Part shown: positions 16,859 to 28,128 of the stretch, piece after piece
Layout of the letters: every line of letters starts with the position of its first letter
Numbering within the stretch: position 1 is the stretch's first letter
Notes under the pieces: generated by a model
The model's input: only the letters and a program-made list of their open reading frames with translations
The model's database searches: none
Told to the model about the DNA's origin: nothing
Assembly (NCBI GenBank): GCA_963785755.1
Contig: CAWAXG010000039.1
Span: 434,001 to 498,000, forward strand
From: JACCXG01 sp963785755
GTDB taxonomy: Bacteria; Acidobacteriota; Vicinamibacteria; Vicinamibacterales; 2-12-FULL-66-21
Length of the DNA: 64,000 bases
Direction of reading: 5' to 3'
Translations under genes and position numbers: made by a program

Positions 16859-17377
16859 TCAGGCGCTCTTGACCCGGAGTTTGTCCCTCAATGCAACGGC
16901 GTCGTCGATTGCCTCGAGGAACGCCTGGCTCTTGAATGGTCCCTTGAGGACGCGCTGGTAGTCTTTCTTCGCCTGGGCCATCTCGCTGCCGGTGGCGTTG
17001 TACACGATCGGCACGACCATCGGCGCGTTGTTGCCCTGGAGACGCGTCCGCAGCGCGGCGCTGTCGCCGAGGTCGGCGAGCACTAGATCCCAGCCACCCT
17101 GCTTGAGCGCCTGCTCGAGATCGGTCGTCGCGGTGACGGAGGTGGGCCGATACCCAGCCTTCCTCAGCGTGTCATCAACCATGACCTTTTCGAGGGCCTT
17201 GGGTAGAGTGGACGATGGATTGACGTAGACGAGAATGTTGGCTGGCCGTCGAGCTACGGCTGCACGCTGGAAACGTGTGCCGCGACTGCTGACGAGGAAT
17301 TTGTCTCCGCAGGCTAACAAATCCTGCCCGGCGCCGGCGAGTACGAGGAGTCCGACGACGAGCACCTGCTTTTTCAT
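16859..17377 (-). CDS. Exported protein with receiver-like fold, unknown function
   Basis: 172 residues from the ATG at 17377. A hydrophobic leader ends in LLACGDKFLVSSRGTRFQ, possibly a lipoprotein signal or an exported Cys. The rest alternates beta strands and helices (ILVYVNPSS, WDLVLADLGDSAALR, MVVPIVYNAT), resembling a response-regulator receiver but outside the cytoplasm, with an Asp-containing strand and no clear Lys switch. It appears to form a pair with the barrel protein downstream. I do not recognise a characterised family. Confidence 0.6.
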   Translation of the reverse strand: MKKQVLVVGLLVLAGAGQDLLACGDKFLVSSRGTRFQRAAVARRPANILVYVNPSSTLPKALEKVMVDDTLRKAGYRPTSVTATTDLEQALKQGGWDLVLADLGDSAALRTRLQGNNAPMVVPIVYNATGSEMAQAKKDYQRVLKGPFKSQAFLEAIDDAVALRDKLRVKSA

Positions 17378-17491
17378 GAATGCCTCCAGCAGAGCCGAGT
17401 CAACGGCGACCTCGACAGTAACGCCGACCCTTGAGCTTGTCAAGTCGACGGAGCGGCCCGTGTCGCTGAAGCGGCCGGATCGGCTGCCCGC

Positions 17492-20105
<2,614 letters not shown>

Positions 20106-20139
20106 TCTCGCGCCCAGCGTGTCTGATGAACGGCCGCTC

Positions 20140-20145
20140 ATTCTA
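20140..20145 (-). promoter_or_regulatory. Candidate -10 box (TAGAAT) of kinase C
   Basis: On the minus strand TAGAAT lies 34 bases upstream of the kinase C ATG. By eye only; no clear -35 element. Confidence 0.25.
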
Positions 20146-20296
20146 CTCCGGAGCTCACCGGCGGCGACCGGCGCGGCCCGGCGACCCCTTGGCTGGTCCG
20201 CTCTCCAGGGCTCATCCGCCGGCCCGAGAACCGTACGGGCCCTCGTTCCGACACATACTCCAGCGACAATCAATCCGTCGCGACGGGAGGTGCCTG

Positions 20297-20736
20297 GTGG
20301 AACCCGGACTGCTGATCCCGCTCGGCGTTTTCGCGATGCTCGTGGCGTTCTCGGTACTTGGAAACCCGGAAGGCCATAGCGGATCGCGAGGCGCTCAGCC
20401 GGGAGGTACCTGGCCGCCATCGACAAGGGGCTGCCGCCTCCGGCTCAGAAAGATCCGCTTCCAAAGCCGCCGGACGCCCCAAGCCATCCCCTCAAGCCTA
20501 CGCTTGGGGCGCTCGGCGTGGGGATCGCCCTCTGGGCCGGGCTGCCTCCCGGCCAGCGCATCTGGGGCATGGTGGTGACCGCGTTCGGTATCGCCGGACT
20601 CGTCCACTGGGTCGTGGCCGGACACGCGGAGTGGAGGCGGCGGCAACGCATGCACGAGGAGATGCACCAGGCGTTCGTGGATTACCTGAAGGCGCTGACT
20701 GAATCCTCCGCCCCGGGTGATGGCCGCCACGCCTGA
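20297..20736 (+). CDS. Small two-helix membrane protein, first gene of a sigma-factor operon (two frameshifts)
   Basis: A GTG at 20297 follows GGGAGG at a good spacing and opens with LLIPLGVFAMLVAFSVLG, a membrane helix. The frame then needs one base removed near 20366 (continuing TRKAIADREALSREV) and one near 20404 (continuing LAAIDKGLPPPAQKDPLPK) to reach the 3' part: IALWAGLPPGQRIWGMVVTA and a basic helical tail. Both extra bases are in short homopolymers. The layout resembles DUF6249-type membrane proteins encoded with ECF factors. It overlaps the sigma gene by 17 bases, which suggests translational coupling. Confidence 0.6.
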
Positions 20737-21307
20737 TCCTCTGTCGGGTCGCCATGACGATGATCTGGAGCTGGCCCGGCGCTGCAGCGGCGGGGATGTC
20801 GAGGCACAACGCGCGTTCGTCGATCGCTTTGCCTCTCTTGTCTATTCCGTCTGCGCGCACAGCGGACTCACCGGCCCCGATCGTGAGGACGTGTCCCAGC
20901 AGGTCATGCTGGACGTGTTTCGCGCCCTCCCGCGCTACCGCGGCGTTTCCCGGTTGTCGACCTGGATCTACTCGCTGGCGCTTCGTCGAGTCGCCGATCA
21001 CTTCCGCTCGCCGCACAGACGCGAGGTGCCCTCGGGCTCGCCGGGTGACGAGACGTTTCCACCGTCGCCGCCCACGGCCGCGATCCTGGCGCCAGAGGAG
21101 CAGGCCGTTCGCCGCGAGGAGGATTGGCGGATGAGCCAGGCGGTGGCGCGGCTCGCGCAGCCCGAGCGTGCCGTGGTTCTCGCGTACTATCTTGGGGAGA
21201 TGCCGGTGGCGGAGATTGCTCGAGCGCTGGAGATCCCGGAAGGAACGGTCAAGACCCGATTGCACCGGGGACGGCGGATGCTGCGCAAGGAGCTGGGTGT
21301 CCCGTGA
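20720..21307 (+). CDS. ECF-family RNA polymerase sigma factor
   Basis: About 195 residues. Region 2: FVDRFASLVYSVCAHSGLTGPDREDVSQQVMLDVFRALPRYRG is broken across the core helices, with the aromatic STWIYSLALRRVADHF. Region 4: the ARLAQPERAVVLAYYLGEMP and VAEIARALEIPEGTVKTRLH helix-turn-helix. It starts at ATG 20720 (a GTG at 20717 is also possible). Its stop overlaps the GTG of the anti-sigma-like gene (GTGA), so the pair is co-translated. Confidence 0.9.
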   Translation: MAATPDPLSGRHDDDLELARRCSGGDVEAQRAFVDRFASLVYSVCAHSGLTGPDREDVSQQVMLDVFRALPRYRGVSRLSTWIYSLALRRVADHFRSPHRREVPSGSPGDETFPPSPPTAAILAPEEQAVRREEDWRMSQAVARLAQPERAVVLAYYLGEMPVAEIARALEIPEGTVKTRLHRGRRMLRKELGVP

Positions 21308-21732
21308 TCTGCGACGACTTCCTCGATCGCCTCTACGATGACGATGCCCGGGCGGCACGGCGCGGGCACGGTGCGATTCCACCCGACATGGCGGAGCACA
21401 TCCGCGACTGTCACGACTGCCGGTTGGCGTACGACGCCGCAGGCGCGGATGAAACGTTGTTGACGCAGGCACTCCGCGAGTCGCCGACTCCAGCCTGGCG
21501 TGCCGAGGTCCTGCGGCAGATCGCGCCTTCGCCGCGCTCGACCTGGACGCTTCACATCGCGGCCGTGAACGAGGCAATCACCTGGGGAATTCTGGCCATG
21601 GCCGCGTCTCACGTGCTGCTGGACGGGAGCGTTGTCCTGACGCACGTGGCGGCGTTCTGGGCCGGCGGGGCCGCCGCACTGTTCCAAGTGCGGCTACGCA
21701 AGCCGCTCACGCTCCTGTTTCGCTGGGCGTAG
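21304..21732 (+). CDS. Zinc-finger anti-sigma-like membrane protein
   Basis: 142 residues from the GTG at 21304. The N-terminal zinc-finger anti-sigma motif H32-x3-C36-x2-C39 (EHIRDCHDCR) precedes hydrophobic segments (ITWGILAMAASHVLL and VVLTHVAAFWAGGAAALF) that would hold it in the inner membrane. Together with the preceding sigma factor this is a standard signal-relay pair, with the small membrane protein at 20297 as a third partner. Confidence 0.8.
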   Translation: MICDDFLDRLYDDDARAARRGHGAIPPDMAEHIRDCHDCRLAYDAAGADETLLTQALRESPTPAWRAEVLRQIAPSPRSTWTLHIAAVNEAITWGILAMAASHVLLDGSVVLTHVAAFWAGGAAALFQVRLRKPLTLLFRWA

Positions 21733-21742
21733 GCGCCGTTTC

Positions 21743-21822
21743 CAGCACGTAGCACGTAGCACAGCACGTAGCACGCAGCACAGCACGTAGCACGCAGCAC
21801 ATGGCACGTGGCACGTGCGTGC
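21743..21822. repeat. AGCACGTAGCACG tandem array
   Basis: Imperfect 7-10 base units (GCACGTA, GCACGCA, GCACGTG) fill the convergent gap between the anti-sigma gene and kinase D. A relative of this word occurs at 50676-50732. Confidence 0.85.
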
Positions 21823-24441
21823 TACCTCCCGAGCCGAATCCTGAACAGGTTGCGCATCTCGTCGGACTTGGTGAAGAGGAACGTGGCCCTGTCGTTGCTC
21901 GGGATGAAGTGCTCGTGCTCGACGGTCTCGACGCCCGGCACCCTCGACCAGTGCTCGAATGTCGGGCTGTCGGCGGCAGGAAACTCGGGTAATGTCCGGC
22001 CGGCAGGAATCGGCACAATCACGAGCGGCCGCTCGCTAGCGAAGAAACCCTTCCACATGAAGAGTCGCCTGCCGTCCGGCGACCACTCCGTCCGACACGA
22101 GTCGTCGCAGAGCATCCGGGCCGATCCACCGTCAAGTGGAATCGCCATGGTGCGGGCGAGATTGCCACCGCGTGAGACCATCGCCACCAGCCACTTTCCG
22201 TCGGGGGAGACGCCCCGGAGATCGACGATCGGCATGCTCGTCACGCGCTCGCGCGCCTGGCCGTCCGCACCGATGCGATCGATGAAGTTCATGTGCCCTT
22301 CCAGCGACCGGAAGGCGATACGACCGGCATCGACGAAGCGCGGTGAATCAGCCTGCCGCGCGACCAGGCGAGGCGGCGACCGGCGGTCGAGCGCCGCCGT
22401 CCAGACCTGAGGCTCGCCGCCGTCGCCGGTTGTCGTGAACACGACCTGCTGCTCGTCGCGTGAAATGTCGTAGCCGAGCACCGAGAAGTCCGGCAGAAGT
22501 CGATCGGCTCTGCCGGACGCGAGGTCAACCATCATCAGCTCGACGGTCCCTGCCATGCCGCCTCGTCTCAGCAGGTAGTACGCGCGCGCACCGTCCGCCG
22601 ACAGACTCGGGTCGAATCGCGAACCCCTCCGCCGAGATCAATCGCTCGCCGCGCGCGTCGCGCAGCCAGACCGAGCTCTGACTGCGGCCCAGCGATGTGA
22701 CGAGCGAGGCGCCATCAGGCGCCACGGCCACTCCTTCCTCTTCGGTCGCGGCGCCAGAAGTCAGTCGTTCAGGCGTTCCGTTCGGGAATCGCTGCCGCCA
22801 GAGGTGAGACACGCCTTCGACCAGCGCGCTGAAGTACATCCAGCGGCCGTCCGGCGACCACGCGGCAAATCGGCATTCGCCCGCGGGACCGACTAGACGT
22901 CCGGCGGAGCTGCCGTCGAACGGGACGAGACGGCACGGACCCCAGCCGCCAGTCGCGATCATCTCGGCCACGAGAACCGATGTTCGATCGGGGGAGAGGT
23001 AGGAATAGTGCGCCATGCCGCGCTCGTGCGCTGGCACATAAACCGTGCGCGCGTCCGCTCGATTCTGCGTCGACGTCTTCAGCCCCATGTGAATGGTGCT
23101 GTTCGGGAGGAGCTCGGAAAAGAGGATGTGGCGATCGTCGATCCAGGTGACCGCCGCGGCATTGGGCAGCATCCGCGTCGGCTTGCCCCCGGAGACCGGA
23201 ACGGTCCACGTGTTCCAGCCCTCGACCGCGCCGCCTTCCCGGATCGTGAAGGCGACGTGCCTGCCATCAGGCGTGAAGACCGGCGCCAGCTTGGGTTGCG
23301 GATCGTTGGTCAGCTGGACCGCCTCGCCGTTGGGCAGCTGCTTGACGAAGATTTGCCCCGAACGCGTGAGAAACGCTCCCCCTCCGCGGATGAACGCCAC
23401 CATGCGGCCGTCGGGGGACAGACTGGGTGCCGTCGCCGAATCGGCGAAGTCGGTGATCTGCTCGTAGTCGCCGATCGAGAGCGGAGGTGACGATCGACCG
23501 AACCACAGCGCGGCCGCCGCCACCGCCAGCACCGCCGCGATCGCCGTGGCCCACGGCACGAGTCGTGAGGTTCCCGGACGCGAGGCCGCCGCGGCTGGCG
23601 CCGTGAGGTCCCGCGCCAGGTTCTCCAGATCGATCACGAGGTCCCGCATCGTCTGATAGCGGCGCTCGCGATCCTTCTCCAGGCATTTGCGCAGGATGCG
23701 GCGCAGCTCGGCTGGCGCGGCGATATCGGAGACCGCCGGATCCTTGGTCAGGATCGCCGACGCGGTTTCGGCGGAGCTCGCATGCGCGAAGGGATGCGCA
23801 CGCGACACCATCTCGAACAAGACGATGCCGAAGCTGAAGATGTCGGAGCGCTGGTCGACCGGCTCGCCGCGTGCCTGCTCGGGAGACATGTACGACATGG
23901 TTCCCGGCACGAGTCCAGGCGCAGTCAGCGCCGACGCCGTGTTCAGATCGGTGCCGCGGGCCTCGGCGGTCTTCGCGATGCCGAAGTCGAGCACCTTCGC
24001 CTGACCCGAGCGGGTCAGCATGATGTTCTGCGGCTTGATGTCGCGGTGGACGATCTCCTGTCGGTGCGCCTCGGCCAGCGCTTCGGCGACCTGACGGGCG
24101 AGCGCGATCACCGACGGCAGGTCGACGGGACCGCGCTTCAGCCGCTCGGCCAGTGTCTCTCCATCGACATACTGCATGGCGATGAAGCTGTGGCCGCCGG
24201 CCTCGCCGACTTCGTAGATCGTGCAGATATTCGGGTGATCCAGCCCCGCGGCGGCCTGTGCCTCGCGAACGAGGCGCTTGCGCGCGGTGTCGTCCGCGGC
24301 GAGCGCGCCGGACAGCAGTTTCAGCGCCACCCGCCGGTGCAGGCCGGTGTCTTCGGCGAGATAGACGTCGCCCATGCCTCCGGCGCCCAGAGGCGACTCG
24401 ATCACGTAACGGCCGAGGGTGGTGCCGGGGCCCAGCGACAT
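21822..24441 (-). CDS. Kinase D: transmembrane Ser/Thr kinase with PD40 sensor (one frameshift)
   Basis: It starts MSLGPGTTLGRYVIESPLG. Kinase: glycine loop at 19-24, Lys41, HRD at 132-134 (HRDIKPQN), DFG at 152-154, GTMSYMSPEQARGE. A membrane helix (VPWATAIAAVLAVAAAALWF) is followed by PD40 blades (SLSPDGRMVAF, VFTPDGRHVAF, AAWSPDGRWMYF). One extra base near 22617 breaks the frame: EGFA should continue FDPSLSADGARAYYLLRRGG and then the 21822-22556 frame, ending FRIRLGR. The corrected length is about 870 residues. Confidence 0.8.
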
Positions 24442-24601
24442 GCGCGCGTGAGCGTAGCAGATTTGGCCGCCGCCTTCGATCGCGCCTTGGTCAGCCGTTA
24501 CCGTACGGCGTGAGCCGGACCGGACGGGGGAGACCGCATATTGCGAAGTGCCGTAAGCGGTGCTGGTGAGTCACTTGAAACGCGAGGCGGAGTGCCGGGG
24601 G

Positions 24602-24607
24602 TACAAT
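24602..24607 (+). promoter_or_regulatory. Candidate -10 box (TACAAT)
   Basis: TACAAT with TTGAAA at 24575-24580, 21 bases upstream (a wide spacing). It would drive the exported protein at 24740 with a leader of about 130 bases. The 298-base divergent gap shows nothing else. Confidence 0.3.
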
Positions 24608-24739
24608 CCGTGCAGTTCGGTTCCGCGCCACCGGCTCCAGCCAGGTCGGACTGAGACGGGAGACGCTCGGCGCTGCTGCCAGGTGTTCTGTTTCGGATCG
24701 CCGGTGGTCCCCAGTCATGGAAAAGTTGAGGAGGCACGC

Positions 24740-25306
24740 ATGAAACGTTCGTCTGTTGGCCACGTCGTGGCCATGGTTCTGTTGGTCGCCCTGCTGGGAA
24801 TGGTCCAGCCGGCGAGCGCGCAAACAAAGCCCATCTCGCAGGGGGCCGCGGTCTCCCGGACGTTCGTCATCGACGCGATCGATCATTCGACACGTCTGGT
24901 CACGCTTCGTGACACTGACGGCAGCACCGCAACGATTTACTGCGGACCGGAGGTCAAGCGATTCGATGCGCTGAAAGTGGGCGACAAGGTCACGTTCCGC
25001 TATCACGAGTCGATGGTCTATCAGATCAACAAGCCCGGCGCCGCGGCTCCGACTGCCGCTACCGCGGGCGCGACGCGCACCCCCGGCGACCGGCCAGGCG
25101 CCACGGTTGCGCAGCAGATGACCACCGTGGTCACGGTCAACGCCATCGATCCGAAAACGCCATCCGTTTCGGTGACCAGCGCCGACGGCCGCAAGATGTC
25201 GTTCAAGGTCGACAACCCGAAGAACCTCGAAGGCGTGAAGGCGGGTGACAAGGTCGAAATCACCTACACCCAGGCGTTCGCGGTCAGCGTCGAGCCAGCG
25301 AAATAA
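24740..25306 (+). CDS. Exported protein with two similar beta modules, unknown function
   Basis: 188 residues from the ATG at 24740 after GAGGAGG. The signal peptide is HVVAMVLLVALLGMVQPASAQ. Two halves share a layout: VIDAIDHSTRLVTLRDTDG...VKRFDALKVGDKVTFRYHES and VNAIDPKTPSVSVTSADG...PKNLEGVKAGDKVEITYTQ. Each has the 'val-gly-asp-lys-val' hairpin seen in periplasmic OB-like copper-binding (CusF-like) proteins. They are joined by an Ala/Pro linker. An internal duplication is evident; metal binding is not shown. Confidence 0.7.
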   Translation: MKRSSVGHVVAMVLLVALLGMVQPASAQTKPISQGAAVSRTFVIDAIDHSTRLVTLRDTDGSTATIYCGPEVKRFDALKVGDKVTFRYHESMVYQINKPGAAAPTAATAGATRTPGDRPGATVAQQMTTVVTVNAIDPKTPSVSVTSADGRKMSFKVDNPKNLEGVKAGDKVEITYTQAFAVSVEPAK

Positions 25307-25318
25307 GCGCGAGCCGAG

Positions 25319-25342
25319 GGGCGCGCCCCGCCAGGCGCGCCC
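25319..25342. terminator. Perfect 9-bp GC hairpin
   Basis: GGGCGCGCC (25319-25327), loop CCGCCA, then GGCGCGCCC (25334-25342), 12 bases after the stop of the exported protein and 30 bases from the convergent permease stop. There is no T-run, so a bidirectional or Rho-assisted end is likely. Confidence 0.55.
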
Positions 25343-25372
25343 GTTCGGCATCACGCATCCAGCTTTTCCGCG

Positions 25373-28078
25373 CTAGTCCGACCTCAGCGCGGCGATCGGA
25401 TCGAGGCGCGTCGTGCGACGTGCGGGCACATAACTCGCAATGAATGCGAGGGTCATCAGCAGGACACCTCCAACTAAACACATCGTCAGGCCGGTCCCCG
25501 TGAAGCCGTAGAGCAGGCTGGCCATGAGTCTCGTCGTGACCAGCGCGGCGAGTGTGCCCGCGGCGACGCCGGCCAGCGCCAGCCTCATCCCCTTGCCGAC
25601 GACCAGCGCCACGATATCGCGCGCGTCGGCACCGAGCGCGATGCGGACGCCGATCTCGGGCACGTGCTGGACGACGAAGTACCAGATCACGCCGTACAGC
25701 CCGACGACCGCGAGGAGCACCGCGAACGCGGCGAAGGCCACGAGCAGCGTCGTACCCATCCGGCGAGCGGCGACGTCCTCGTCCAGAACCTCGTCGAAGC
25801 TGCGAATGTTCGAGACCGCGAGCGTGGGATCGACCGAATGGATCTCGTGCTTGATTGCGCCGGCCAGATCGAGCGGATCTCCGGCGGTTCGCACGGCAAG
25901 ATCGCGCGGCGTGAACCATGGTTGCAAGGCGAACTGCCGGTGCGGGATGTACATCTCGGGCCGCGCCGGTACATCGAGCCCCATCTGACGGACGTCCGCG
26001 ACCACCCCGACGATCGTGCGCCACTCGACAGGTCCGCTCTTGGGATCGATCGCGAGCCGCCTCCCGACCGTGCTCTCATCCGGCCAATACATCCGCGCCA
26101 TCGTTTCGTTGACGATCACGACGGGCTGCGCCTGTCGCGTGTCGCCGGGCTCGAAATATCGCCCGTGACGAAGTGGCACACCCATGGCCTGCAGATAACC
26201 CGAGCTGACCTGCCGATGATTGGCGTCGTACGGCAGCAATGAATCCGGCGCTCTACCGTCGATGGCGAACTGGCTCGTGGCCCCTCTCCACTCGAGCGGC
26301 ACCGATGTCGTGTAGCCCGCGGCAACGACGCCGGGCAATCGCTCGACCCGCTGCAGCACCTCATCGTAGAAGGCCGTGCGCCGGGAATGCTCGGAATACC
26401 GATCGAGCGGAAGCGCCGTACGCAGCGTCAGCACCTGCTCGGGCCGGAGACCGAGGTCCGCGTATCTGAGGCGGTAGAGCGATTGCAGCAGGAGACCGGC
26501 AGAGACGAGGAGCACGAGCGTCATGCCGACTTCGGCGACGACCAGGATGTTGCGTCCCCTCTGCGCGCTCGTGAGGCTTCGTCCGCCGGATCTCAACGCG
26601 TCGGAGAGACCGACGGCCGTCGTCTGGAGCGCCGGAGCAAGACCGAACAGCACGCCTGTACCCAGCGCCATCACCGATGCTGCCCACAGCGTGGGGCCAT
26701 CGAGGACCGGCCTGGTGAAGAGCGCCATCGTGGGCGGTACAAGCTGCTCGAGAAACGTGAACGCCCATCGCGCCAGGACGAGTCCGAGGACCCAGCCCAT
26801 TGCGGCGAGGAGAATGCTCTCGGTGAGGAGCTGCCGGATGACCCGTCCGCGCGACGCGCCGAGGGCGCCGCGCAGCGCGATCTCCTGACGCCGCGACGCC
26901 GCCCGCGCCAGCAGCAGGCTCGCGAGGTTGGCCGTGGCGATGAGCAGGACGACGACGGTCGCGATGAGCAGGACGAACAGCGGCCGGCGCGCGGACCCGG
27001 CGAGGTGTTCCTCGAGCGGGACGACGACCGATCGAAGCGCACGCCATCGATCGTCGTCCGGATACATGGCGGACTGGCGTGCGGCGATGGTGTCGAGATT
27101 CGCCTGCGCGCGCGCGGCATCGCTGGTCGCTTTCATCCGCCCGACCATCTGCAGGTACCGTGCACCCTGCGTCAGCTCCTGGCTGCTGAACGCGGCGGGA
27201 ACCCAGGCCGCGACGTAGGAATCCATGAACTGAAATCCCCGCGGCATGACGCCGATCACGGTGAAGCGGTCGTTGTTCAGGACGATGTCGCGTCCGATCA
27301 CCGTCCGCTCGCCGCCGAACCGCCGCTGCCAGAAGCCATGGCTGAGCACCACGACGCGAGGGCCGCCGGGGCGATCTTCGCTGTCCGTGAACGCGCGTCC
27401 GAGCAACGGGGCAGTCTCGAGCACGGAAAAGAACGTGCTCGTGACCCGGCGCGCGGCGATCCGTTCCGGCTCGCCGCCGCCGCGGAGGACGGCGCCGAAC
27501 TCGGTCATCGCCGCGACGGACTCGAAGACCTCGTTGTCCGCGGCCCATCTCGCGTAGTGGCGGGGCCTCAAGTCTGACCTCGCGAACCCGGCAATCGAGT
27601 TCTCTTCGAAGATCATCACCAGGCGATCCGGGTCCGGGAACGGCAGCGGACGCAGGAGCACGGCGTTGAACAGGCTGAAGACGGCGGTACCGCCGCCGAT
27701 GCCGATCGCGAGCGTCAGCACCGCTGCCGCGGTGAACGTCGGCGTCCTCGTCAGCGTCCGCACGCCGTACTGAACGTCCCGCCTCGCGTCCTCGAGCCAG
27801 ATGAACGATCGAGCGTCGCGCTGAAGCTCCCTGGCGTGGCTCATGCCACCGAACCGGCGTCTCGCCGCGCTGCGCGCATCCGCGTCGGAGAGGCCGCGTT
27901 GTCGAAATTCCTGCTCGAGCAGCGCGAGATGCGCCGCGATCTCCCGGTCGCGCTCTCGATCCGCGCGGTCCGCGCGAACGAAGCTGATCAGCCTGAGGAA
28001 AAAGCGACGCACCGCGGCCATGCCGATCCCCGTTGACAGCCACACCCAAGCGTCCACTGGCCACTCCAGTGGAGTCAT
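25373..28078 (-). CDS. ADOP-family ABC-type permease 1 (MacB/FtsX-like)
   Basis: 901 residues from the ATG at 28078; an in-frame ATG at 28021 is an alternative. Residues 30-90 are the permease prefix domain (EIAAHLALLEQEFRQRGLSD...ARRRFGG). Next come a MacB periplasmic core and FtsX domain, then a second copy of both; the four-helix FtsX signatures are at VLLIATANLASLLLARA and AVLLAVVGLYGVIWYF. The typical end LDPIAALRSD is intact. The family usually has no adjacent ATPase gene and none is seen here. The cargo is unknown; export of a small molecule or lipoprotein is inferred from MacB. Confidence 0.85.
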   Translation of the reverse strand: MTPLEWPVDAWVWLSTGIGMAAVRRFFLRLISFVRADRADRERDREIAAHLALLEQEFRQRGLSDADARSAARRRFGGMSHARELQRDARSFIWLEDARRDVQYGVRTLTRTPTFTAAAVLTLAIGIGGGTAVFSLFNAVLLRPLPFPDPDRLVMIFEENSIAGFARSDLRPRHYARWAADNEVFESVAAMTEFGAVLRGGGEPERIAARRVTSTFFSVLETAPLLGRAFTDSEDRPGGPRVVVLSHGFWQRRFGGERTVIGRDIVLNNDRFTVIGVMPRGFQFMDSYVAAWVPAAFSSQELTQGARYLQMVGRMKATSDAARAQANLDTIAARQSAMYPDDDRWRALRSVVVPLEEHLAGSARRPLFVLLIATVVVLLIATANLASLLLARAASRRQEIALRGALGASRGRVIRQLLTESILLAAMGWVLGLVLARWAFTFLEQLVPPTMALFTRPVLDGPTLWAASVMALGTGVLFGLAPALQTTAVGLSDALRSGGRSLTSAQRGRNILVVAEVGMTLVLLVSAGLLLQSLYRLRYADLGLRPEQVLTLRTALPLDRYSEHSRRTAFYDEVLQRVERLPGVVAAGYTTSVPLEWRGATSQFAIDGRAPDSLLPYDANHRQVSSGYLQAMGVPLRHGRYFEPGDTRQAQPVVIVNETMARMYWPDESTVGRRLAIDPKSGPVEWRTIVGVVADVRQMGLDVPARPEMYIPHRQFALQPWFTPRDLAVRTAGDPLDLAGAIKHEIHSVDPTLAVSNIRSFDEVLDEDVAARRMGTTLLVAFAAFAVLLAVVGLYGVIWYFVVQHVPEIGVRIALGADARDIVALVVGKGMRLALAGVAAGTLAALVTTRLMASLLYGFTGTGLTMCLVGGVLLMTLAFIASYVPARRTTRLDPIAALRSD

Positions 28079-28128
28079 CGCAGCCTCGCACGGCTTCACT
28101 GGGATGTCAAGTTGAGGCGACCCGGACT

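Noticed and set aside
21743..21822. CRISPR array
   Set aside because: Units of 7-10 bases without unique spacers; a simple tandem repeat, and no cas genes.
26361..28091. 576-codon alternative frame within ADOP permease 1
   Set aside because: Arg/Ala/Gly-rich out-of-frame translation of a well-conserved permease.
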